This document shows, piece by piece, positions 58,701 through 64,000 of a stretch of 64,000 bases of DNA. The notes below the pieces were generated by a model. That model saw nothing but the letters and a program-made list of their open reading frames with translations. It made no database searches and had not been told where the DNA came from. Numbering within the stretch: the stretch's first letter is position 1; each line of letters begins with the position of its first letter. The DNA comes from Paracyclopina nana (Eukaryota > Arthropoda > Copepoda > Cyclopoida > Cyclopettidae), in NCBI GenBank assembly GCA_019096065.1, contig JAGUCH010000006.1:268001-332000 (forward strand), given 5' to 3'. The position numbers were made by a program, and so were the translations under genes.

Positions 58701-61700
58701 GAATTACAGCACTGTTGCAATCATAAATTCCTTTTACGAGACTGAGCCTAAATCTGTTGAGTTGGCAAAAGTATTCGATTTCACAGTGGGCAAAAGACTC
58801 GCAAAAAAATTAAAGCAACAAAAAGCCATAATTTAATATTGAAGAGAATTCTAACTGTCTAGATAGACATTTTCGCTCAAATAATCGAAGGCGGCAAAGT
58901 ACTACAATAAGCCTTGGACACCTAGCTATTAATTTTAAGTTCAGCGCTTTTGCTTTGAATGTTAAGTGCAATGAAAATATCATCCACAGACAAATATACC
59001 ATATATATTTTGAAGACTTCAATACCACTTGAACACTTCAAAAATTGCCAATTTGATTTTTATGGTTCACTGTTTGATAATGTGCTTATTGGGCTTGGCT
59101 CACGGTGTAGTTACATTTTTCCAAATAAGGTAAAAATGGTGGCATTAGGAGTAATCTCCGATTCTTTTTCAAAGGCGCTTCAACTAGTTGTTCGCATAAT
59201 CGTTATCATCTGGCTTTTTGACTTTTAAAAACTTTATATTTGGCGTTCTTGTCAAGAAACGAGAGATTTTCTGCCTTTTCCAGAAAACTCCACCGTGTAT
59301 CAAGCTTGCTTTTCTTGGGCAAATTGTCCTACAAAGCATGCAATTATTACTCAGTCGCCCATAAAATGACTGCCAAACTAGATTCAAACTTGCTTTTTAA
59401 AAATTAGAAGATTAAAATATAAGTAAAGAAGTAGAAATATATCAAATCTGGTTGCTTTGAAAATTGATCTGAGGTTCAATATTTTTAGATCGGGGGCTAG
59501 AAGTGGGGCAGGTGCAAACAGAAACAGATCGAAATTCAATTTTCAGCCTGCTTAGCCTACGCTGCTATTAGCTGGGCTATCATGAGCTCCTCCTAGCGGC
59601 AAATATCATTACTACCAGAGCCTCCGTAAGCAAAGCCCAATTATAAATTGTGCACATAATATGTTTACTATTCCTATTCAAGAATAACACTAAAACTAGA
59701 ACCTTAACACCTAATAATTAATGATTTAAGCTGATGTGAAATTTACTTACTTCTAATTTAATTCATTTTTGAGCTCCCGAGTGTTGAGCTAAAAGCCCGC
59801 TAGAGTCGCTCTATGACAAGGATTTTGTCTAAAATTACTTTATAATTCGAGCGAAGCGAAGGATCGGACGAAGTAGGAAAAAAAGTAAAAAAATACTCTT
59901 TTAAAAACTCACTATTTTCCGATTAATGGCATTAAAATTGTTTCAAGCTAGGCTTTTTTTATAAGAAACTTGATTATTTACTGTTTTCAAAATGCGCTTG
60001 CATTATAATAACAAAGCGCAATAAAATATTTGTCAAAATAAATTGGTCAGAAATTATGGAACATCACACAGCGAAAATACGTCAAAAATGTTTTTTTTTC
60101 AGTCAAATGAATGAAAATCGAAGAAATGTCAAAGAATTGGCCCAGAACATTCAATATTTTTTCAAGGTTACCAAAAACTCAATTATTCAGAAGACTTTTA
60201 GGACAAATTACCAAAATGGAGTAAGTGATGTAACTAAACAGGTTAAACAAAACATTTTCGGGATAAATCTACAAACTAAAAGCAAATTGTTGCGCCATCT
60301 GTGAACTGCTCAATTCATCAAATTGAAATTTGAAGCAAAAGCTTGCTCAGCAAAATTCCGAAATGCTTCACTTTAAAGAAAAAGTGCGAAGCAAGCGCCC
60401 TCTTGTTACATTTTCGCACAAAATAAAGTACCTATTTTCCATAGAATTTTTTTCTTAAAATAGAGTTCATATTGATTCAGTTCATGTTATCTAGAAAAAT
60501 TGCACACAATAAAACACTAGAAGATCAAACCTTAAAGTTTCCTTAATTATGAACCTGGGAAACAACTTTTAGAACTTTTTTCAAAGAAAGAAGCTATAAT
60601 TTAATAAAAAACCGATTATTAAATATGATATTTAAGGTTAAAGCATTTTTAAAAGGTAAAAAGCATTGGAATTCAAAAAAAGCCTTTAAATTCAACTTTG
60701 GCCTTGGGCAATTTCATACACTTATGTAAATCATAATGTAGTCCCTTTTATGTGATTTTCAATGCAAAAAGAGTCACAAAGGGTGGCTTGATTGAAAAAA
60801 GGGCTGACAAGCGGCCTTTTTGGCCTTTTTCAAATTGTAGAAACTTTAATGATAAATGCGAGGGGGGAAAAGTTGAGCTATAATTTGCAGTGAAGCCAAG
60901 ATCAGCAGCCTTTATTTTGGCTAGGGAAAAAAGGCCAATATTTCACAGCCTTTGAAGTTTGCCTATTTTATTGGGAAGCCTTTCTAAAAAAAACCTCGAA
61001 AATCACCTAACACTTTTTAAGAAGCCTCACAAAGGCCAAAACAGTACTTAACAAACCCTGCTTTGAAAAATCCATGCAAGCCTTTAAAAAAGGCCAAAAT
61101 AGCCCAATAAAGGCCAAAATAACTAGAACCTTTTTTTCAGGTTGAAACTGCCCAAATCAGCTTTGAATAATTTAAGCAGATACACAGTAATAAAGGCCAA
61201 AAAGGCCAAAACAGTTTTTTGCAAACCCTGCTATGAAAAATCCATGCAAGCCTTAAAAAAAAGGCCAAAATAACCCAATAAAGGCCAAAATAACTAGATT
61301 TTTTTTCAGGTTGACACTGCCCAAATCAGCTTTGAATAATTGAAACAGAGCAGATGCACTGTAAAAAAAGGCCAAAAAGGCCCAAAAAGGCCGATTTCCC
61401 CTTACCTCTTGAGGACAAGGTTGGATGGCGAGCAAGTCATTTCGTTGAGTGGTTTTCTGTCCAAGGGACACATTGGGTTGACCTTTAGGTAATTATGCAT
61501 GCACACGTGGCAAAAGGTGTGGCCGCAGGGCGTGTCCAAAGGCTGCACAAAAGGCTGCAAGCAAATTTGGCACATCAAGTCCTCGTCCACCTCGCCAATG
61601 TAATTGTACAAATGGGGCTCGTGGTGGCTGTGCAGCTGCCCGCACTGCCGACAGCCTTTGTTGGCCTTGCTCAAATTCGAGGCCTTCTTGGACTCGGCCT

Positions 61701-61752
61701 TCAAGGCTGCGCCATTGGAGCTGGCGTGAGAAGAAGCCTCCATTTTCTTCAT
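28744..61752 (-). CDS. LNX: LNX-type E3 ubiquitin ligase (RING, TRAF-like zinc finger, four PDZ)
   Basis: Nine exons: 61752-61406, 56205-56003, 45193-45047, 43883-43777, 38788-38666, 37139-36759, 34886-34116, 30766-30414 and 28879-28744 (TGA). All phases agree; 855 residues over 33 kb. Residues 34-60 hold CRQCGQLHSHHEPH. The RING is at 61-98 (CQIC, CGHTFC, then CPLDRK, with Asp as eighth ligand as in LNX). The zinc finger is at about 116-180. PDZ1 is at 246-325 (SLGI), PDZ2 at 366-450 (HLGI), PDZ3 at 647-735 (SLGM) and PDZ4 at 762-850 (SWGF), ending VSWMGTEL. A Ser/Glu/Asp-rich linker of about 190 residues separates PDZ2 and PDZ3. LNX proteins ubiquitinate Numb and scaffold junction and receptor proteins at membranes. 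Exon 3's start is the least sure. An acceptor (ttcttccctag, at 61767) just upstream of ATG 61752 suggests a 5' non-coding exon. Confidence 0.93.
28880..30413. other. LNX intron 8
   Basis: AT-rich, with no minisatellite. A possible degraded element at about 29690-30110 contains ctactagcgccacctagg-type sequence. Nothing coding was recognised. Confidence 0.4.
30767..32904. other. LNX intron 7, proximal part
   Basis: AT-rich, with frequent gccaaaa words but no regular array. A plus-strand frame at 32374-32841 has no family resemblance. Nothing coding was recognised. Confidence 0.4.
32905..34030. repeat. Minisatellite in LNX intron 7 (ctgtatttcacaaaaat and ctgtatttcaaaaaatac)
   Basis: Two related subfamilies. 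32905-33560 is built of 16-18 bp ctgtatttcacaaaaa copies. 33560-33920 is a more regular 17-29 bp array of cctgtatttcaaaaaatac with optional aaaaacta. It stops about 90 bp from the exon 7 donor at 34115. Confidence 0.9.
34940..36310. repeat. 10-bp minisatellite tctggtcatg grading into degenerate tcat-repeats (LNX intron 6)
   Basis: 34944-35345 is a 10-bp array of tctggtcatg, starting with tttggtcatg copies, interrupted by runs of tctagtcat/tctggtcat. Beyond 35345 it decays into tcatcttttgtcat, then tgatcattcc words (35630-35760). At 36060-36310 complementary aaaatgatc words appear, i.e. the same theme on the other strand. It begins about 55 bp upstream of the exon 7 acceptor. Confidence 0.85.
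36311..36758. other. LNX intron 6, distal part
   Basis: AT-rich, no array. It ends at the exon 6 donor (36758-36757 on the minus strand). Confidence 0.4.
37161..37725. repeat. 255-bp tandem duplication (about 2.2 copies) next to LNX exon 6
   Basis: The block beginning taacggtttttaacggccgt at 37161 recurs at 37416 with only a few differences. A third partial copy starts at about 37668. The first copy begins about 20 bp beyond the exon 6 acceptor (37140-37141). Confidence 0.9.
37726..39720. repeat. ttaacgg-rich field in LNX intron 5 and around exon 5
   Basis: TTAACGG recurs dozens of times. From 39260 to 39640 it is organised as ttaacggaatttaacggaaa plus 60-90 bp of variable spacer (aagtcccaagggatg-like). 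The field flanks and interrupts around coding exon 5 (38788-38666) without entering it. Confidence 0.8.
39721..40119. other. LNX intron 4 spacer
   Basis: No array or coding exon was recognised. Confidence 0.4.
40120..41025. repeat. 21-bp minisatellite in LNX intron 4 (gtgtgaacttacactttaaa)
   Basis: Three zones: degenerate gtgtgaacttacatttc (40130-40340), a 21-bp tgtgaacttgcacctcgcta array (40350-40470) that then becomes variable, and a very regular 21-bp gtgtgaacttacactttaaa array (40680-40930). The 21-bp unit keeps both strands open as 7-residue repeats; these are not genes. Confidence 0.93.
41026..41620. other. LNX intron 4 spacer
   Basis: No gene. It contains gcacactgggcc at 41431-41442, identical to the word at 25078-25089. 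Confidence 0.4.
41621..42320. repeat. 20-bp minisatellite in LNX intron 4 (acattatttcataaataatg)
   Basis: Degenerate caaataatgacattat copies (41700-41830), then ataactaatcacattatttc copies, then a near-perfect 20-bp acattatttcataaataatg array from about 42120 to 42310. Confidence 0.93.
42321..42799. other. LNX intron 4 spacer
   Basis: No gene was recognised. It includes a short, poor gaagaagaagaa simple repeat. Confidence 0.4.
42800..43530. repeat. Degenerate minisatellite in LNX intron 4 (tttcactcaagtccacaata)
   Basis: About 30 diverged copies of tttcactcaagtccacaata, with later variants gttgaattcatttcacacaa. Unit length is 18-21 bp. It ends about 250 bp from exon 4. Confidence 0.8.
43884..44479. 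other. LNX intron 3, proximal part
   Basis: AT-rich, with scattered taccat/ggtac words that may be a decayed edge of the next array. No coding exon was recognised. Confidence 0.4.
44480..44950. repeat. 18-bp minisatellite in LNX intron 3 (aataccacaaaatggtac)
   Basis: About 20 copies, nearly perfect between 44690 and 44880. Contains the inverted pair ggtac/gtacc. The 18-bp unit keeps all six frames open over the array, explaining several overlapping frames here. It ends about 100 bp from exon 3. Confidence 0.94.
45478..46482. mobile_element. About 1-kb foldback-like element with arms made of ttccgttatattccg repeats
   Basis: The left arm (about 45481-45590) is ctgttgaaatccgtgtccgc and then an array of ttccgttatattccg. 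The right arm (about 46365-46481) is its inverted complement (rc begins ctgttcaaaaccgtatccgc). The interior has several copies of cccaaactcgcccaaac and a separate MITE at 45670-45823. No coding region. A target-site duplication could not be defined because the target is repetitive. Confidence 0.7.
45670..45823. mobile_element. 154-bp PIF/Harbinger-like MITE with TTA target duplication
   Basis: The ends agcccggttccaacatgg and ccgtgttggaaccgggct are inverted complements over about 17 bp, and the similarity extends imperfectly for another 15 bp. TTA stands immediately outside both ends (45667-45669 and 45824-45826), the 3-bp duplication typical of PIF/Harbinger insertions. No coding capacity. 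Confidence 0.7.
46951..48249. other. LNX intron 2 spacer
   Basis: AT-rich. 47400-47850 has loose aaaatgcttttta/ttattaat repetition without a clear period. No exon was recognised. Confidence 0.4.
48250..49005. repeat. 19-bp minisatellite, two subfamilies (LNX intron 2)
   Basis: Left: actgacactgaaaagtgtt copies (48270-48780). Right: a very regular array of gctgacactgaaatgtgac (48800-48985). Both share the core gacactgaaa, so the right block is probably a later amplification of a variant unit. Confidence 0.93.
49006..49519. other. LNX intron 2 spacer
   Basis: No array or coding exon was recognised. Confidence 0.4.
49520..49870. repeat. Degenerate minisatellite aaatgtatttcagccattg (LNX intron 2)
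   Basis: About 15 diverged copies of 17-22 bp sharing aatgtatttc followed by agtcaa or agccattg. Confidence 0.8.
49871..50330. other. LNX intron 2 spacer
   Basis: No gene or array was recognised. Confidence 0.4.
50331..51290. repeat. 21-bp minisatellite (gttacggtaacctcaaggaa), about 40 copies
   Basis: A regular array of a 21-bp unit (the 20 shown plus g), with two variant domains: ctcaagg on the left (to about 50700) and ttctagg on the right. The unit length keeps one frame open on each strand for over 330 codons (VTVTSRK on plus, VTVTFLE on minus). Neither has flanking splice or promoter support. Confidence 0.95.
51291..52080. other. LNX intron 2 spacer with a splice-bounded open segment
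   Basis: Minus strand 51650-51528 has a strong acceptor (cttttgcctttcaag), a strong donor (ctg then gtaaga) and is open in one frame (phase 2 in and out; KRVVEIGAKTVDKTVSSAAL then more). It is locally GC-richer than its surroundings. Its phase does not fit directly between the neighbouring LNX exons. Confidence 0.3.
52380..52660. repeat. Minisatellite acagtttttagcaaaatt inside the 52-54 kb element
   Basis: About 14 imperfect copies of 16-19 bp (acagtttttagcaaaatt, with ctacattttt variants). Confidence 0.85.
53200..53600. repeat. 17-18 bp minisatellite ggctaaaatgaaaaattt inside the 52-54 kb element
   Basis: About 20 copies of ggctaaaatgaaaaattt or ggctaaaattgaaaaa, preceded by 53150-53280 copies of the related gctaaaattgtacaaaaagt. 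Confidence 0.85.
54138..55369. other. LNX intron 2 spacer
   Basis: Includes a T/C-rich low-complexity tract at 54770-55020 (ttttcctttt-like). Minus frames at 54495-54785 have no family resemblance and no splice signals. Confidence 0.4.
55370..55885. repeat. 20-bp minisatellite tgacctaaaatgacaaatat (LNX intron 2, next to exon 2)
   Basis: Regular between 55540 and 55690 with alternating tggcct and tgacct variants, degenerate on both sides. It ends about 120 bp from the exon 2 donor at 56002. Confidence 0.9.
56280..57260. repeat. 19-bp minisatellite aagttggattgacttaaat (LNX intron 1)
   Basis: The first part (56330-56690) is near-perfect aagttggattgacttaaat. The second (56690-56850) is the 19-bp variant aagttagattgaccttaat. 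The third (56850-57250) is degenerate with aagttaactcgactgaagc and gaacttaacttgagcaag. It starts about 80 bp upstream of the exon 2 acceptor. Confidence 0.94.
57261..61405. other. LNX intron 1, remainder
   Basis: No coding exon was recognised. An inverted pair aggctcagtctc (58629-58640) / gagactgagcct (58738-58749) marks a possible small hairpin element. A diverged segment around gcgccatctatgaattgc (about 58492) recurs near 60292 (gcgccatctgtgaactgc). About 61060-61300 holds a ~170-bp direct duplication with ggccaaaataactaga and gcaaaccctgct. Confidence 0.45.
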
Positions 61753-61809
61753 TCTCCTAATGCATTCTAGGGAAGAAGCAAATTAAGCAATTAATATCGA
61801 GGTTAAGTC

Positions 61810-62800
61810 AGTAAGCAAGCAATCAAATGACTTGAGTTGACAAGTGACTTGAGTTGACAAGTGACTTGAGTTGACTTGGGACTTGAGTTGACTTGGGACT
61901 TGAGTTGACTTGGGACTTGAGTTGACTTGGGACTTGAGTTGACTTGGGACTTGAGTTGACTTGGGACTTGAGTTGACTTGGGACTTGAGTTGACTTGGGA
62001 CTTGAGTTGACTTGGGACTTGAGTTGACTTGGGACTTGAGTTGACTTGGGACTTGAGTTGACTTGGGACTTGAGTTGACTTGGGACTTGAGTTGACTTGG
62101 GACTTGAGATGACAAGTGACTTAAATGGCAAGTGACTTGAGTTGTCTTGTGACTTGAGTTGACATGTGACTTGAGTTGAAAATTAACTTATGCTTATAAG
62201 TGACTTGAGTTGACTCACGACTTGAGTTGAGAATTGGCTAAGTTGACTTATGACTTGAGATGACAAGTGGCTTGAGTTGACAAGTGACTTGATTTGAAAA
62301 TTGACCTAAATTGACTTTTGACTTATGTTGACAAGTGACTTGAGATGATAAGTGACTTGAGATGATAAGTGACTTGGGATAATATGTGACTTGAGTTGAC
62401 ACGGGACTTGAGTTGACTTGGGACTTGAGATGACAAGTGACTTAAATGGCAAGTGACTTGAGTTGACTAGTGACTTGAGTTGACATGTGACTTAAGTTGA
62501 AAATTAACTTATGCTTATAAGTGACTTGAGTTGACTCACGACTTGAGTTGAGAATTGGCTTAGTTGACTTATGACTTGAGATGACAAGTGGCTTGAGTTG
62601 ACAAGTGACTTGATTTGAAAATTGACCTAAATTGACTTTTGACTTATGTTGACAAGTGACTTGAGATGATAAGTGACTTGAGATGACAAGCGACTTTATT
62701 TGAATAGTGACTTGAGTTCACAAGTGACTTACATTTAGTAGAAAAGTGACTTGAGTTGAAAGTTTACTTAAGCCTTAAGGTGACTTGAGTTGAAAGTTGG
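61810..62800. repeat. 17-bp minisatellite gagttgacttgggactt and degenerate relatives upstream of LNX
   Basis: Near-perfect 17-bp array at 61860-62110. Then 62110-62700 contains two ~300-bp tandem higher-order copies (62120-62400 and 62410-62700) of mixed units such as gacaagtgacttgagtt. It begins about 45 bp upstream of the acceptor at LNX exon 1. Confidence 0.93.
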
Positions 62801-62812
62801 CTTATAGTTATT

Positions 62813-63002
62813 TATTTCGAGCTGGGGCACATAAAGTAGGGTCATTAAATAGCTGAGCGAGGATTTTAAAATGGGAAAACTCGAGTACAGCTTTACTAGC
62901 CCGAGCCTGCGAGGGCTGTAATTGTACGAGTGTTTTTCCATTTTAAAATCCGAGGTCAGCTATTTAATGACCCTACTTTATGTGCCCCAGCTCAAAATAT
63001 AC
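62813..63002. repeat. Long palindrome, copy 3 of the dispersed repeat
   Basis: Arms of about 75 bp (62813-62889 and 62925-63000; starting gagctggggcacataaagta) are nearly exact inverted complements around a loop containing agcccgagcctgcgaggg. One arm plus the loop matches the repeats at 7.36 kb and 9.94 kb. It could form a strong hairpin. Confidence 0.8.
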
Positions 63003-63174
63003 AATTTTATATACTGTAATACGATTTTCGAGTGTTTTAATGAAGTTACCGGGCTGCCCTGTGCCCTAGAAAATGCTGCTCGGTTTTTATGCTATATATC
63101 ACTGGCTCTCATTAGCTAGCATCCAGTGGTTTGAGAGCAATAAAAGAGACTTTAAAAATACATTTCCTGTGAGG

Positions 63175-63247
63175 TGCACCTATGGCATAGTGGATAGAGT
63201 GCTTGGCTCTTGATCCCGCAGTCTAGGGTTCAAACCCCAGTCAAACC
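63175..63247 (+). ncRNA. tRNA-like module 1 (Lys-tRNA-like, probably a pseudo-tRNA or SINE head)
   Basis: A-box tatggcatagtgg (63181-63193) and B-box ggttcaaaccc (63227-63237) have normal tRNA spacing. The loop ctcttga would place anticodon CTT (Lys). The acceptor stem does not pair and the anticodon and T stems have mismatches, so a functional tRNA is unlikely. Confidence 0.55.
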
Positions 63248-63315
63248 TATTTTTTTGGTTTCTTTATCTGGCTTAAATTATGTTTAAGTCCTATACATAG
63301 CATGCAATTTTCATG

Positions 63316-63390
63316 GTGTTTCCATAGCTGTTTGGTTAGAGTATTGGTATGCTTTTCCAACTGGTTGAGGTTCAAATCTTGGATGATTCT
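63316..63390 (+). ncRNA. tRNA-like module 2, degenerate
   Basis: A-box tagctgtttgg (63325-63335) and B-box ggttcaaatct (63369-63379), with gttagagta between as in a D-loop. The anticodon stem ttgg/ccaa is partly paired. It lies 140 bp after module 1 in the same orientation. Probably tRNA-derived rather than a working gene; the anticodon is not assigned. Confidence 0.45.
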
Positions 63391-63613
63391 CTCTTTTTTC
63401 TAACTTCTTTGGAATGTTGATGGATATGGATATGGATATGTCCATGGAATATGAGGGGCATTAAACTACTTAAAATCCCTCGAATTTGATTCCAGGGCCG
63501 TTAAGAATTTAATATCCCCCAAATTGCCTAGAAAGAACTGTGATATAAAAGAGCTGAGTCGGATCGGTAAACTGAATTATAACACGAGGAAATCGTATTA
63601 CAGTATATAAAGT

Positions 63614-64000
63614 TTAGAAGTGACCAGAATTGACAAGTGACTTGAGTCAATTCTTACTTCGTAAAATCAATTTTAAGTTTAAAATGTCATCAAGTAGCTT
63701 CTCTTTATGACCAACTTCATTTCAAACCACTCGATTGACAATTGATAAGGTAACTTCCATCATTAGTCATCAAAAAAGATCTTTCAATCTTAAAACTTAA
63801 AGTAACTTAAAATTAACTAGGCAAGTCCAGTGGTGCAGATTCCAAACAGCTTTTTGAGGTGAAGTCAATGGATGTTTCAGTTGAAGTTTTTGGCCAAAAT
63901 GTGAAAAATCAGATAAGCTGGTTTTTATTGTCTGTTTGCTCAAAAGCAGTTGAATTGTTTGCCAAAGCACAGGAAGTTCAAAAAATCTCGCTTTTTTCAA
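63614..64000. other. Right edge of the window, nothing recognised
   Basis: AT-rich. It begins with a few gacaagtgacttgag words that look like the far edge of the 61.8-62.8 kb minisatellite, implying the elements at 62.8-63.6 kb inserted into that array. A minus frame runs off the end without recognisable similarity. Confidence 0.4.

Larger units (their letters stand above)
63003..63613. mobile_element. TIR element enclosing two tRNA-like modules
   Basis: tatactgtaatacgatttt at about 63010 is complemented by aatcgtattacagtatata at 63588-63608. The inverted similarity continues imperfectly for about 100 bp inward on each side (gtgatata words and cggtaac/gttaccg near 63050 and 63567). The interior carries two sequences with RNA polymerase III A and B boxes. 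No protein is encoded. Confidence 0.65.

Noticed and set aside
63175..63247. Functional lysine tRNA gene
   Set aside because: The A and B boxes are good, but the acceptor stem does not pair and the other stems contain mismatches, so it is called tRNA-like only.

Overview
The window is nuclear DNA of an invertebrate animal, most probably an arthropod. The basis is GT-AG introns (many only 54-62 bp), AATAAA signals, a CHK/EcKinase-type kinase, a cuticle-gene-like secreted protein with a tiny first exon, and a degraded arthropod-virus-type (chuvirus-like) glycoprotein insert. A crustacean is a reasonable guess but the sequence does not prove it. The DNA is AT-rich and packed with minisatellites.

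Layout. 0-2.3 kb: a minisatellite, then a GC-rich island carrying a broken endogenous viral glycoprotein fragment (minus strand). 2.66-4.46 kb (+): a gene whose spliced product joins a C3HC4 RING to a PX-BAR sorting nexin of the SNX1/2 type. 4.60-6.20 kb (-): a complete five-exon ZIP zinc transporter, convergent with the nexin. 7.02-7.18 kb (+): an orphan syntaxin-like C-terminal exon. 8.03-9.87 kb (+): a five-exon CHK-type small-molecule kinase-like gene. 11.8-14.8 kb: minisatellites, including a 12-bp array. 17.95-22.87 kb (+): an eight-exon TRAFD1/XAF1-like zinc-finger gene. 24.15-24.76 kb (-): a two-exon secreted Ala/Pro/Asp repeat protein with a TATA box. 25.2-27.1 kb: a 19-bp satellite-like block with ~168-bp higher-order structure.

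From 28.74 to 61.75 kb (-) one gene fills the window: an LNX-type E3 ubiquitin ligase (RING, TRAF-like zinc finger, four PDZ domains; about 855 residues from nine exons). The coding exons total 2.57 kb. The introns hold over a dozen unrelated minisatellites, mostly with 17-21 bp units, plus nested inverted-repeat elements. 61.8-62.8 kb is another minisatellite. 62.8-63.6 kb contains a palindromic element and a terminal-inverted-repeat element that carries two tRNA-like modules.

The genes are not an operon or pathway. Two of them (the RING-PX-BAR protein and LNX) link ubiquitin-ligase RINGs to membrane or scaffold modules. The strongest unusual points are the RING-PX-BAR fusion, the LNX introns built from many private minisatellites, a three-level nested insertion at 45.4-46.9 kb, a 2.06-kb element with two exact-length 179-bp inverted arms each carrying an outward promoter-like sequence, and the tRNA-like cargo element at 63 kb.
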